Below, piece by piece: positions 1 through 11,714 of a DNA stretch of 64,000 bases. Below the pieces are notes generated by a model. That model did not search any database, was not told the origin of the DNA, and saw nothing but the letters and a program-made list of their open reading frames with translations. Each line of letters begins with the position of its first letter. The stretch's first letter is position 1. Origin of the DNA: Symbiodinium natans (taxonomy: Eukaryota; Sar; Dinophyceae; Suessiales; Symbiodiniaceae). The DNA lies in NCBI GenBank assembly GCA_905221605.1, contig CAJNDS010002085.1, positions 603,001 through 667,000 of the forward strand. Direction: 5' to 3'. Both the position numbers and the translations under genes were made by a program.

Positions 1-39
1 AGGGTTTAGGGTTTAGGGTTTAGGGTTTGGGTTTAGGGG
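1..39 (+). repeat. TTTAGGG telomere-type repeat block (window edge)
   Basis: About five TTTAGGG-type units, the last ones degenerate. The motif is the telomere repeat of plants and many alveolates. A true left chromosome end would read CCCTAAA on this strand, so this is more likely an interstitial block. A related degenerate CCCTAAA run lies at about 401-460. Confidence 0.85.
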
Positions 40-460
40 TTCACATTCCGGCACCCAGGAGCATGCTGCCATCCGTCTGCCCGACCCTGGGCGGTGTTCG
101 GGCTCAGGCTCGGTTTGACTTGGACCCAGGAGAACTCCTTATACACCCTCAACCCCTTCCACCCACGAGAATCGAACCAAGCCCCGAACCAAGGGCCATG
201 ATGCTCACCGGCCATCGTCCGTTGAAGACGAGTGTTGCGAGAAACTGGCAAGGCTTCAACAAGAACCCCAAGCCCCTGAACCCTGAACCCTAAGCCCCAT
301 AAACTGTCAGCCCGCAAGCGGTTTCGCATCCAGGGCTCACATCCCCTGAATGAACGTCAAGCCCAAATAGCCAAACAAGCCCAAGCCCTAGGCCCGAATG
401 AATCACCACCCTAAACCCTAAACCCTACACCCTAAACCCGACACCCTAAACCCTAAACCC

Positions 461-2058
461 TCTCTCTCTCGCTCTCTCTCGCAACGCCTCCGACCCTACA
501 CCCTAAAAAGCCTAAACCCTAAACAGGTGAGTGGCAGGAGGTCGAGATCTCCATCGAGGTCCCAGTCGGCCATGCAAACCCTCAAGGTGCCAGGGGTGGA
601 GGCCACAACAAAGCTAAGTCGAACGAAAACGTTAACGTTTTGCGCAGGGGGGTCGTCTTTGGGGACTTTCGCATTCCTTCCTTCAATCGGCTCTGGATGG
701 TCAAGGTGCATGGGTGAAAACTTGCTGCCACAAAGACGACTTGTCCTAGCAACAATGCAGGCTTTGAGCAGGGGACGTCTTCCGCTGCCCCTTGTCATTG
801 CTTTTCTCATCAACTCAGGTGCATGGCGCAAACCCTCGCCACAAAGATGCTTTGTCTTGTGCAGGATACTGAAAGCATCTGAGTTCAGTGTCTGCGCTGG
901 GGGACGTCTTCGACCCGAGGCTCCGGCTGAAGCAAGAGGCTTTCCAAACGGACTACGAGCCTTGCACAGCCTGACGGTCTTTCCAAAAGCCTTTTCCGGG
1001 GCCTTTCAGGGGCCTCCCGGTTCAGGGACCTCCCTCACCTTCCCGGGGCCTCGCGGTTGTCAGGGGGCCGCCAGACTAGGAACCCAAAAAACCATTTTTG
1101 AGTAGGTGCCCAGGCTGACTCATGCATCTAGGGAAATACAACTCTAGCTCGGTGACCTTTCAGGGGTGTGCGCACATTGCAGCTCAGCAGAGCCTCGACG
1201 CCTTGACTGCACCTACCCCAAAGGTCAGTTGCCTTTGGGCTTGGGACTCAAGGTGGGGGGGGGGGGGATGTGGGTTTGTTTCCATCAAGCTGTGAGGAAA
1301 GGGGGTTGCAGAACTCGCAAGGTGGTACAAGGTGAGGGGAGGGGCTGTTGGGCATCTAAAATGCCCGAAACCCCTTACACAGGCCCTTGCCGTGTTGAAG
1401 GAATCACATTCAGTCCTATGCAGGCCGCGGGGCCTTCGGGAGGCGGATATACCAGGCGGGAGCTCAACAGGAGAAAACCTAAAAAGACCTTCCCCGAAGA
1501 TCCAAAGCCCTCATCGCCGCGCTACGAGCTGTAGTAGCCAGGCCAGCCGCGAGCATTGGAGGTGAACCTGGAATTACTGTTTGCTTAGTAAGAACCCCCC
1601 ACAACACAGAACTACAAATATTCTTCCCTATAAGGGTGATATAGGGATTATTGTTTTCTTATTTTCTTTTTTTGTGAGGTCTTCAGCAAATAGTAGGGAA
1701 TGTCATCTTCCTAGGGGCCTCGCTGCGTGTTGGGCATCCGCACGGGCAGCTGGTAAAACAAAAACGGCCATGACCTATGTCTTGCGCCAGCTCTAAGGCT
1801 CTAAGAGGGTCTGTTGGGATGTCCCCCCTTCTGCTGACAGTCCGTCGTTCCCCCTATTAAGGGCTGCCAGTATAAGGGGGAGCATCCCAAAGGGTCAGGG
1901 TCATAGGTTCTTGACAGAGCCCCCATTGCAAGGACCAAGATCGGTTTCAGGGTTGAGGGCCTAGGGCTTAAAACGAATTGGGAACGCAACGGGCGCTCTT
2001 CTCCTTGGGGACCATGGATTGACTTCCACAGCCCTTCCTGCTTAGACTTGACGCTACC
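461..2058. other. No gene recognised; degenerate tandem repeats
   Basis: Only short open frames without recognisable domains are present. Between about 620 and 920 a unit of roughly 130 bp recurs in degenerate form (a stretch with ccacaaaga.gactt followed by ggggacgtctt). One MITE-like inverted repeat (1814-1890) lies inside and is listed separately. Confidence 0.4.
1814..1890. mobile_element. MITE-like element, family M2, copy a
   Basis: The left end reads TTGGGATGTCCCCCCTTCTG and the right end is its near-complement (aagggggagcatcccaa), with a second inner inverted pair (ctgacagtcc / gggctgccag). The whole can fold into one long hairpin. Related copies are at 9304-9404, 19192-19268 (one end only) and 19628-19727. 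No coding capacity. Confidence 0.65.
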
Positions 2059-2169
2059 GGAAGGTTCATGGGCAGTTAGAAGTAGGGTTATGAGTACCCT
2101 AAGTGAGGATATAACCAGTTATAAGTATACCCTACTTATAACCCCACGCATAACTACCCATGAACCTCC
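2059..2169. mobile_element. MITE-like element, family M1, copy a
   Basis: Inverted ends: ggaaggttcatgggcagtt on the left and taactacccatgaacctcc on the right. Inner pairs are built from agtagggttat / ataagtataccctact. Same family as 16774-16852, 23800-23923, 24222-24368 and a partial copy near 5640-5745. Non-coding hairpin. Confidence 0.7.
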
Positions 2170-2275
2170 AAGCGCACCCCTCCCCACCCCCCAACCAAAA
2201 CAGACTTCCAAACTCCACATGTGCTCGAATTTGGGATTCCTTGTAGATGCATGACACCCCTTGTTTGCAGACGAA

Positions 2276-2577
2276 TCTAAAACCCTAAACCCTAAACCCT
2301 AAACCCTAAGCCCTAAACCCCAGAGCGCCCAAGTCTTTGACCATCATCTTGCAAGCACACGTCCCTAAACCCTAAACCCTAAACCCTAAACCCTGCCTTG
2401 CGAAGTCCATGCCCTCTCAAAAGCAAAAAGGAGGCCCTCAATAACGGGTAGCAGAAGAGGAGCAAGGAAAGGATTTCAAAACCCCCAAGATCCCCTGGCG
2501 CTGGGCTAGATGAGGAATGCCAGAACCTAAACCCTAAACCCTGAACCCTAAACCCTAAACCCTAAACCCTAAACCCA
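2276..2577 (-). repeat. Three CCCTAAA telomere-type blocks
   Basis: Blocks at about 2276-2321, 2365-2396 and 2525-2577 read CCCTAAA on the plus strand, separated by unrelated sequence. A degenerate TTTAGGG stretch of opposite orientation follows at about 2690-2770, so orientation flips within 200 bp. Confidence 0.85.
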
Positions 2578-2770
2578 AGGGGCTTGGTGAGGACCACGTT
2601 GAAGGGATTCTCGGTCCCTAGCCTGCGAGGTGCCACTGGGCTTTGGGGCGGCTCTCGGGGTTGACGGGTTTCAGGATTTTAGGGTTTCAGGATGTTAGGG
2701 TTTCAGGATTTTTTGGGTTTTAGGGTTTTAGGGTTTAGTGTTTTAGGGTTGAGGGTTTAGGGTTTATTCA

Positions 2771-3969
2771 GGGTTGAAGGGCTTTTCACCACCGACAGAC
2801 CTAAATGGAGCCTAACCAGCACATGTCAGCATCGAGGCAAGCACAAGCCGAACACAAGGAGCTCCCATGCCTAGTTGTTTCAGTAGATATGTGCCGCGAA
2901 ACTGCTTAATTGCCTGAATCTCTTCTCCGTTGTCATTTTGAAACTTGAAACACGAGGAGCTCCTATAGTTGCCTACGTACTGTACCCATTACTGCTGCAG
3001 GGCATGCATGTTTTTGCGCATGCACAGTGAAACCCATTTCTCCATCCCCGAACGCAACAACATCCACAAGGGGCTCGCAAATTGGCAATGCTGGCGCAAG
3101 TAGAAATCTTAAAAAACGGCATCCGGATTCCACAGGAAGGCAACAGCAGCATTCTGGACAAAGGCGGAGGACCCGTAGATTGACAAAAGCTCTTGCAAGA
3201 CGAAGTAAAACTCCATCTGCGGCGGTTGCTACTTATCCCGCGCTTGTCAAAGCTGCTGCGAAGGTGCCAATCATGCAGGCATATTATAAACTGCTTGCGA
3301 GGCAGTAAGCCGCCTACAGCCATGAGGGTGCTACCATGATCCAGGCTACAGGAATGAAGTGCGGACGTCTCTAGGCGGCTTACGCCACAAGCTGGGCAAT
3401 TGCTTTCTCGCTGACACGTTGACACTGCTCAGCATCACAAGGCAGCATCAACAAGTAGAATACCCAAGACCATTTGGCGACCGGCCCAACAACCAAAAAA
3501 CAGACCCTCACAACGCGACCATGTCTTTATTTCGGGGTTGGTGTCAGACAACTTAACCGTAATCTGCAAGACGATGCTCAAGATGAAAAAACGCCGCGTT
3601 GCCGAACGTCTGGTCGGCTCGGTGTCCCCAGAAGCTAAGGGACACTCTCTCTCTCTCTCTCTCTGCCCCGCCAGCCCCGACAAAGGTCTGTGAGGACAGA
3701 GTTTGGCTGCACATCTACCTATCGAGTGCCCGAGCATCCCTTCAGAGCGCTTTTTGGAAATGCCATTGTCGGTTCTCCACGATTTGGGTTTCCGACAAAG
3801 GCCCAAAACTTTGGCTTGATCCGGCAGAACCCCATCACCTCATGGCATATCGCCGTGGTGAAGGACTGACTTGGTTTTCTGCTTACCTCAAGTACTAAAC
3901 CTTTTAGGGCAATTTTAGGGTTTCTCGCATTTAGGGTGTAAGGGTTTTAGGGTTTCAGAAATCCTTCCT
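2771..3969. other. No gene recognised
   Basis: Two overlapping open frames of 93 codons (plus, 3027-3308) and 150 codons (minus, 2973-3425) have no recognisable domain. A short TC microsatellite lies at about 3647-3664. Nothing else is supported. Confidence 0.35.
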
Positions 3970-4791
3970 TCAATTGGGGTGCTGGCCGTTCTGGGTGCTG
4001 CGGGATCCAGATTCCTGGCTACCGTGGGCGTTCTGGGTGCTGCTAGATCCGGGCTGGGTACCGCCTCGAAAGTCACGCCCAAGGTGCGCGGCGCGCAGGT
4101 GCTCCAAGCTATCCAGCAAGGCCTGCCTGCTGGCATGGCCACAGCTGTTCGCCACCAGCGTAAGCAAGGCCGCAAAGCTCAGACGTTGCAGCACCTTCCG
4201 CAGCCTTCCTGACACAGTGCATTCGGAGCTCGAGGAAGATCCCGTTGAGGATGCACCACTGGGACCATTCCCCCGCGAAATCTCCCACTCAAGGATGTCG
4301 AAGATGGTGTCGGTGTCGGGGAATCCTTCGGCTTGGGCCATTTGCCACATCAGCTGCTGGGCGAGGCGGAGACATGCTGGATCAGCGAGCTCCTCCCGCA
4401 GACGCTTATCGATCTTCAGCGGGTCTGCGTGCGGTCGGTGGCAGAAGCCACACTGTCGACCTGCGGGGCAAGGCCTTCCCGATGCCACGTGCACGCATGG
4501 CCGCGTGCAAAGTACAGGATGTCCGGCGCTTCCCTCACTGTGCTGGTTGCAGGGATTGGCTGGCTCCTTGTCCGATGGACAGACGTCTTCTTCGCAGGCG
4601 GCCGCCGTGGCAACAGTGGTGACGACATCGCCTCCTTCCACAGGTTGGGCCTCCGCAGAAGCGCTCGTTGCCGAAGTCATTCCTCCAAAGCTCGGTGGTG
4701 CACTGAGGGATCGACCGTGTGCAGTGTCGTCCTCCTCCTCATCTTCCTCCTCACAAAAATGAAGGAAGGTGAAACGGTAAAAAATCTTCAT
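3970..4791 (-). CDS. CCCH-type zinc-finger protein, probable
   Basis: A single open frame whose first ATG is at 4791 (an upstream GTG at 4821 is in frame). After an acidic stretch and an Ala/Thr/Val-rich spacer, residues ~95-125 carry a Cys-rich cluster ordered C..C..C..C..C-H..H (core CGFCHRPH) followed by a basic run. This spacing resembles CCCH zinc fingers, which usually bind RNA; this one is of a kind I associate with dinoflagellate proteins. The C-terminal half is helical, Ser-rich and ends in a Gln/Asn/Ser-rich tail. A spliced-leader-like sequence at 4825-4846 sits about 33 nt upstream on the same strand, which would fit an intronless retroposed gene. Function beyond nucleic-acid binding cannot be inferred. 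The tail is adjacent to degenerate TTTAGGG sequence at 3905-3960. Confidence 0.55.
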   Translation of the reverse strand: MKIFYRFTFLHFCEEEDEEEDDTAHGRSLSAPPSFGGMTSATSASAEAQPVEGGDVVTTVATAAACEEDVCPSDKEPANPCNQHSEGSAGHPVLCTRPCVHVASGRPCPAGRQCGFCHRPHADPLKIDKRLREELADPACLRLAQQLMWQMAQAEGFPDTDTIFDILEWEISRGNGPSGASSTGSSSSSECTVSGRLRKVLQRLSFAALLTLVANSCGHASRQALLDSLEHLRAAHLGRDFRGGTQPGSSSTQNAHGSQESGSRSTQNGQHPN

Positions 4792-4824
4792 GGCCACACT
4801 GTGAGACCGAGCCTCGTCCACTGT

Positions 4825-4846
4825 CTTGAGCCGAAACTGTGGCCAT
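4825..4846 (-). other. Possible relict dinoflagellate spliced leader (weak)
   Basis: On the minus strand the segment ends TTTCGGCTCAAG, matching 11 of the last 12 bases of the dinoflagellate spliced leader (ending TTTTGGCTCAAG). The 5' part matches poorly (13 of 22 overall). Position and strand are right for the zinc-finger gene starting at 4791. Chance cannot be excluded. Confidence 0.35.
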
Positions 4847-5344
4847 TTTGAGGGTTTTGGGTGCAGGCTTCAGGGGTTTTCGCTTGCAACAGGCTCTGCA
4901 TGGCGCCTGGGCATCAAATGGCCCCCACGGTTCTCGTAGAAGGCGACGCCTCGCGAGGCTGCCAGGCACGTTCTTTGGAGGGTCTTAGCCTCAAGTCCTC
5001 GGATTAGGGGCACCTTTTTGGGGGTCCTTATTTTAAGGGAATGACTGTCTGGGGATAGATTCGGGGTCACCTATGTTCGACAACCTCCATATGCAGCTCT
5101 GTACCGGAGCATCCCCATCAAAGCTCCCTCCCAGCGAGGCATCACACCCTTGATCTACTTAGGGTGCTTCTTCCTTTTTGGTCAAAGGCTGGCAGCTCGG
5201 ATCAGCTAAAATGTCACGCAGCAACATGGGCTTGAGGTTTGGCTCAGGGCAGGGCGGCATAAGCCGGGGGCGCCCACGCCCAGAGATTGCACACTAGCCC
5301 TCCAGAACTATAAGCTCGAAACCCCTTATCCCCTTACACACTCC

Positions 5345-5600
5345 TACCCCTAAACCCTAAACCCTAAACCCTAAACCCTAAACCCCAAACCCTAAACCCT
5401 AAACCCTAAACCCCCCAAGCAACCCCGAGCTGCCAACCCGGGTCTCCTCGGCCGACGGGCACAGCCAGGTCGATGTCGCCGTCCGCATCCCAGTCGGCGG
5501 CCTCCCACTTGGAGGTTCAGGGTTTAGGGTTTAGGGTTTAGGGTTTAGGGTTGAGGGTTTAGGGTTCAGGGTTCAGGGTTCAGGGTTCAGGGCTTAGGGT
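5345..5600. repeat. Oppositely oriented telomere-type blocks
   Basis: CCCTAAA repeats at about 5345-5415 face TTTAGGG repeats at about 5518-5600 across ~100 bp of unique sequence. The pair is an inverted arrangement that could fold back. The right block drifts to TTCAGGG at its end. Confidence 0.8.
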
Positions 5601-5639
5601 TGTTTTAGCAACCCAATTATCTCTGCACTGATAAATGAC

Positions 5640-5745
5640 CCAATAAATAACCCAAACATAACCATGTTAGGGCACTTAAGGGGCTTATCAGCGGGTTATT
5701 CGTACAGCTATTGTTGGGTTATGAAGTACCATGAACCTCCAAGCA
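5640..5745. mobile_element. MITE-like element, family M1, partial copy
   Basis: The right terminal repeat (gaagtaccatgaacctccaag) and an interior like that of 24222-24368 are present. The matching left end is not recognisable, so this copy looks truncated. Confidence 0.45.
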
Positions 5746-8567
5746 GCCAGCAAAGAGGAGCTCGGAGCGCTTTACTTTGGGGCTGAGGGGGCTTCATAAG
5801 TTCACGGGGTTTGTGAGGCTTAGGGTTTTTCGCTCCCGCATAGCCGCATAGCTGGCCGGTTTAGGGTTTTCGGTTTTCGTGTTTGGGGTTTCGGCTTTAG
5901 GGTTTAGGGTTTTGGGTTTCGGGTTTATGGGTTTTGGGGGTCTATGAGGTTTAGGGTTTAGGAGAACTACCGTTCAGGCTCCAGGGCTTTGGGGTTTAAT
6001 TAAGGTTCAGCCCAGGAGTTTCAAAAACGGACTGCTGCAGGCAGGAGGCATGGAAACGGCAAGCCATCCAGTCGCACCTGGCCAGCACCGCCCGCATGGG
6101 CCCCAAAATCCTTTATTGGGCAAGCTACAAAGCACACGCCAAGCAAGGCACCAGAGCAGACGACAGCAACTAAACCCTAAGCCTGAACCCGAAACCCTAA
6201 CCCCTAAGCTCCTAAGCTCCTCACCCCTAGAGCTTCAAGCCCCCTTTGGGAACCCCGAAAGGCCCAAAATTTAGTTCCCTGCTCCGGGCCGACCGTCGCT
6301 TCAGCATCTGGTTTGAGGGTTTAGGGTTCCGGGTTTAGGGTTCAGGGTTTTAGGGAGCTTTCCCCTCCTAGCCACGAGCTCCGTGGGAAAACCGCTCGGC
6401 AAACTCCAAGTTCGGGCAATAGCGCGTTCAACACGCCACATGCTGCAATCGCCTGATTCTCCCAACCCTACGCCTGCAAGACCTTCAACAGACCGGCTAA
6501 AACTTTCACGTTTTCGGTGAACTTTGGTGTTCACAGGTAACCAGGCATAGCTATAGTTACCCTGCCTGTATCTCGAGGAAAACCCAAAACCCTAAACCAA
6601 GACGAAACATCTTTGGCAACCGGTTTTCAGGCCATTCTGGGTCGATGAACAGCACAATGAGAAGGCCCTCCGGCCGAAGATGTCCCTGGCGCGAAACTTG
6701 AGATTTCGCTCGGGTTTTCGCCATGCAGCTCGGCAATACGGAGTCGGTGAGAAAAACTGAGAAGGCCCTCTGGCCGAAGAAGTCCCCAACCCGAAACGCA
6801 AAATTTCGCTCGGATGCTTCTGGCTTTATGACTTTCACCCTGGCCTTGGCAATCCGGACTCGATGAGTAAGCAGTGACCGGCCGAAGACGTCCCCCGCCG
6901 CAACCCCTGAGTTTTCTCCCGGAAGCTACTAGTGTCCTTCACAAAGTCTTCGTATGTTTTTTTATCAAACTTCGTGGCTACATCCCCCCGAAGCATAGTG
7001 TCTTCTGCAGATGAAAAATGGGCTTGGCTGGCTCGGGTTCGGCTGGCTCCGGTTTCGTTTTGAGTAGTGCTTGGGCGGCCTTGGGGTGGGCATGTCTGCG
7101 CTTACCAGCGCGCGACCTCGACGAGCTACACCCCAAACCCCAAACCCTAAAACCTAAACCCCAAACCCTAAAGTCTTCATCCCGAAACCCAAACCAGTAA
7201 AGCAGCCTGATCCGGCGGAACGGATTGAAGATCCCATACTGCTCAACAAGGCGGCCAGCGTGCCTCGGGGCTTGGCTCATGGGCTCATGGCGGCTCATGT
7301 TTAGGGTTCACCTGCAGGCACGAACGCACTCTCTGCAGAAGCCGGTTTGGGGTTTAGGGCTATTTTGCCACCTGCCCGGCTGACTGGATCGTGTAGGCTT
7401 CTTGTGTTTCTAGCTTGGTTTGGTGTGGACGATTTAGGGCTGCTACTTGAGAACACCTCTGAGTTCGTTGAGGGTAAGGGGGCCAGGCATGGCTCTCCGC
7501 TGGCCTTGCTGCTTGAGACACTGCCCCAGTCTTCCTTGCTTTGGTGCTCGCGCGAAGCAGAAGACCACCCCCGACAGGCGAACCGGCCCTAAACCCTAGA
7601 CCCTACTTGAAGGTTCCTGCCCAAGTATATCTGTACTTCTAACCCACTTATAAGCCTCTAAGGTGCCGTGGCTTGCGACTGTACATTGCCGAGGGCTTAG
7701 GGCCCTGCAAAGAAAAGTAGATACCCATAAGGGCTCCTAAAAATGGCCCAATAGTGGCATAGGGTACCATTTGGGGGTTCTACTTTGTGGATCCTCCCAG
7801 GGGTCTGGGTTTCAGGGCCCTGCAAAGAGTTTGCAAGGCTCTGTCGGGGGATTAAGGGTAATAACAATTAAGATGTTCAAACGTGCCCCAGTGAATGGTT
7901 CAAGGGTCCGCACTCGCGTGCTCGCAGTGTCAAGGGCGGGCTTGGTGTTGCAAAGCTTTGATGTTCGAGATGTTGGTTTTTGCAGCAACGGCTTGCGGTT
8001 CAGGAGCATCTTTCGGTTTGGGGCGGGGAGCCAACAAGCAAAACTCTGACCATGACACCCTGAACCCTCCGTCACCGCTGCCTCTGGCGGAAGAACCGGA
8101 TGCGACCACCAACAGACAGAATCAACTCCTGCTCAGGCAACTTGGATCGAGGCGCAGAGGCTCCCAAAACCCGAGAAAGCCCTCAAAGCGGAGGAACCCT
8201 ACACCCTTGACCCACATCATGTGGCAGGAGGGTTCAGGCGGGCCGGAAATGCTAGGCATACCTTCATCCGAACCCTTCTTGCTGCTGAGCTTGATCTCGA
8301 GAAAACGAGTCTTCCTCCTACATCCCTGACCCCTCTGTTCTCTCCTCCTTCTCCTCGTCTGCTTGTCTTCTTGTTCTCCTCCTTCTCTGCCTCTTCCTTC
8401 CTCTCTTTTCCTTCCTTCCAGCCCTCCTTCTCTCCTAAACCCTGAACCCTAAACCCTAAACCCCAGCGAAGCCCAGAGCTCCAGACGCCCGTCGCCATCG
8501 AAGTCCACGGCAACCACGGTGGCAGCGGAGTAGGACCCGTTGACGGCCGGAAGGGGGTGGATTACCT

Positions 8568-8684
8568 TTAGGGTTTAGGGTTTAGGGTTTAGGGTTTAGG
8601 GTTTAGGGTTTAGGGTTTAGGGTTTAGGGTTTAGGGTTTAGGGTTTAGGGTTTAGGGTTTAGGGTTTAGGGTTTAGGGTTTAGC
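8568..8684 (+). repeat. TTTAGGG array, about 16 perfect units
   Basis: Uninterrupted TTTAGGG for about 115 bp, with no decay visible. It is flanked by unrelated sequence on both sides, so it is interstitial. Confidence 0.95.
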
Positions 8685-9303
8685 TGTTGGATTGCTGTTC
8701 AAGAAGAGGGTTTTCTCCCTTATGGCAACTTAAATTACGTTCCTTAACAGAAACCTTCCCCCCTACATCTGCCAAAAGTGAGGATCTTTCCGGCAAGTGG
8801 GTTGAGGATCCGAGGCTTCGGAAAAATGCCGAGCACAACGTTTCAAAACCCCAAGGCCTTGCTCGAAAACCTTATTGGGCACCGGAACTGAATGCGATCC
8901 TTAAGAGTCGAGAAGGAGCCCCGAGCTTGATTTAGCAAATCAAATGTTCCCTGATGAAGTGGTCTGGAAGCCCTTGTTCTGCGCCGGCCTTACTACACTC
9001 TGGTCATCTCTCATCGCAAAGTCTTCAAGCAACTGTGGCGAGGTCTTCTGCACCTAGTCTAACCTCCACGAACCCCCACAACGCAACCAGATAGGATTCA
9101 GCTGTTAGGTTCGGGGTCAAAGGCTCAAAAAGCTCCAGGGTTTTGGGTGCTCTGCCCAAAAACATTAAACGCCGAGACACATGGAAGGGGCTGTCTTTTC
9201 CCGGCTGGAAGTGGTACTTTCCGCCGGAATCCCTTTTGAAGTACCTTGAGCCGCAAAGGTGGGGTCGGGAGGGGCTTCCAGCGGACACCTTAAAGGTTCT
9301 GGG

Positions 9304-9404
9304 TTGGGATGTTCCCCCTGAGACTAACAGTCCTTAATGGGGATCATAATAGGGTGTACGATAATCCCCATGAAGGACTGTTAGAAAAAGGGAGAACATC
9401 CCAA
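9304..9404. mobile_element. MITE-like element, family M2, copy b
   Basis: The ends TTGGGATGTTCCCCCTGAG and agggagaacatcccaa are inverted. The inner arms (actaacagtccttaatgggga / tccccatgaaggactgttag) pair almost perfectly, giving a stem over most of its length. This is the best-preserved M2 copy in the window. Confidence 0.75.
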
Positions 9405-10479
9405 GTTCAGAGTGTGGGGTGTAAGGTTCTTCCACGGGGGGCCCAAAGGTTTGTTTGGGGTTTAGGGTTTAGGGTTTAGGGTTTTTTTTTCCCACCCGTG
9501 TCGCAAGCGTATACGGGGAAAAGGTCGGGCGAAGTAAAGGCCTCAGTTCGGGTTAGAGCTGAGTTCTCCTACTGCTTCGGGCGGGCCTCAGGTTGGTCTA
9601 CTGAAATCAACCAGCCCCAACTCCAACATCCACCGAAAAAGACAATCCAAGAGCCCACCCCTTCAAAAATGAGAATGTTCTTACTCCTATCCCCCCAGAC
9701 GAGCCTGCTTGAGGAGCACGTGGACCAGGGCATGTAGGGGGACAAGCCAAGATGAAAGGGGGGACCCCTTATCGGATATGACATTCAGGCAGGCTCATGA
9801 CCTTGCGAAGTGACGCAAGAGAGGGGGAATGGATGCATTTCATGTCTCCTGGTTTCCCCAGCATTCTAGAACGTCAGATATAGCGTTGGGGGATGAAACC
9901 AGGTTGGCACACGCCATCATTGCCCACTCCGCAGTTCAGCGGGGTAGGCAATGCTTCAAAGGGGCCTGCTTAGTCCCGAGAGCCCCCGCACATTTCAAAG
10001 GGCTTTTGTGGCTCTCGGGGGTTCCGTAGCAGCAGCTTCCAGTCCTCATACCATACCAACATGAAGCACAGAGCAGAGCAGCTATTCCACCCCATCTTTG
10101 CTGCTACAACTCCTGGTACATAGGTGACTGCCATGTCGTAAGAGTACCCTAGAGGCAAGAGTTAGACTCTGCGCACGCCTGTGGCACCTATCAAAGGTGA
10201 CAGATGAGGGTACTCTCACTGTGGCACGTAGATACGGGTCGGCAGGGCCTACAAGACTTGCAGATGGACATCAGAAACCCATGCTCAACTAGGACGCTAT
10301 GAAGAAGCTAGTAACTTATGACCCCTGCCCTCCCCTTGTGCACCCACGTCGACGCATGTTTCAAAGCCGTCTAAGCCCCCTATCCTTTCAGAGCATGTCT
10401 GTGCACTCTGCTTCAAAAACTAGGATCTTGTCAGTAAACTACAGGGGGGGGGGGGGGGAGGCCTGCAAGGGAAGTAATT

Positions 10480-10872
10480 AGATATGGACACGCCTGTGGC
10501 CGGTGGCAACGGGTAGGGTCCCTTCCAGGCCTCCATCCCTAGGGGTCACTGGCTCTTCATACGTGGCAACCATGCACGAATTCTTAAATTAGCATGCAGC
10601 ATGCTTCATGCATCCGTATCAGCATCATGCAAAGAGGCTCACTAATCATGAATTCATGAATTCCGTATACCGCTTTCTGCTGAGTTTGCATGTTCATTGT
10701 AAGGCACTTAGATCTGTGCACGCCTGTGGCCACTGTTCGGGTAGGGTCAACGGTATCATGCAATCTCCGCAGTAGGCTTCATGCAGTAGCGTCAGTATCA
10801 TGCAGGGAGGCTCAGTCAGCACGAATTCGTGAATTCAACATAGCTTTTCTTGCCGAGTTTGCAATCTGACCC
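10480..10872. repeat. Degenerate direct repeat pair (~230 bp period)
   Basis: The left copy (about 10480-10700) and right copy (about 10712-10872) share cacgcctgtggcc, gggtagggtc, a run of catgca motifs, gaattc(a/g)tgaattc and a gagtttgca end. A third fragment (cgcacgcctgtggcac) lies near 10174. Non-coding. Confidence 0.55.
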
Positions 10873-11714
10873 ACTGCAGAGCAGCCGTAGCGCAGCTTCC
10901 CTCATCAGCCCTCACATCATGCAGTCGACAGCTTGCAAACGCTAGCAGCCATGGCTCAACGCTACCCACCTAGGAGTTATATATATATATATATATATAT
11001 TAGGGTACCACAAAGGAGTTATACATACTATGATAGAATGGGGTGCATGTAGCGGCGGGGGAGTATGTAGTTCTAGCGCGGGCAGACATGAGCTTCCAGG
11101 GCCTGCGCCAGGCAGTCGCGGATCCCCGTTAAGACTTCCTTTGGACCCCCGTGCCCCTCGCGCGGGGCCCAGGCTGGCTTGCGGAGCAAATAGAGGGGGT
11201 TTGGGAGGATGGGAGGGCTCATGCAGTATGAGAAGACGGGGGGAGGGGGTGTGGCGCAAGCCGGTAACATGACAATCTGACACAGTCGATTCATCTCATC
11301 GCGGTGACAGGAAGCTCACAAATTCAGCATGCATCATGCAGCAGTTACAGAAACGCAGAGGTTGGAGAGTCTTATGTTTCAACAGGTGGAACTATCCCAT
11401 GGGGCTGGCATGCGTTGCACACGCAACCCTCAGTCCAACAGCTCTCTGTTCCTTAGACAGGCATGGTCAGAAACCCGCCGGTGTTGTCTTGGCTCTCTTA
11501 GGGCGAGGCTCCCGGGCAGGGGGGGCAGGGCCCAGTTAGGGGACGCGTATGGGAGGGTGGAGGAGCCCTATGCTGTGCAAAGGTAGTCTCCAAGTCAGCA
11601 TCTTCCTCACACATGAGCCTCCTAATGTAGCTCATCGGTGGAGGGCGGAGGAGGCTCCCCTCACGGAGCCCTGTAGCTTTGACAGGGCTCGTTACCTCGA
11701 TGGCCTCAGCACAT

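Larger units (their letters stand above)
4870..11714. other. Gene-poor repeat mosaic
   Basis: No gene recognised. The stretch contains telomere-type blocks, a partial M1 element (5640-5745), an M2 element (9304-9404), tandem degenerate units of ~100 bp at about 6620-6920 (each with gaaggccctc.ggccgaaga), an AT dinucleotide run at 10978-11000 and the direct repeat at 10480-10872. Open frames are short and run through repeats. Confidence 0.45.

Noticed and set aside
1-39. Left edge of the window as a chromosome end
   Set aside because: At a left end the plus strand would read CCCTAAA; here it reads TTTAGGG, and similar blocks are scattered for 34 kb.
9245-9266. Spliced-leader-like sequence (14 of 22, minus strand)
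   Set aside because: Only the last eight bases match continuously; expected by chance, with no credible ORF downstream.
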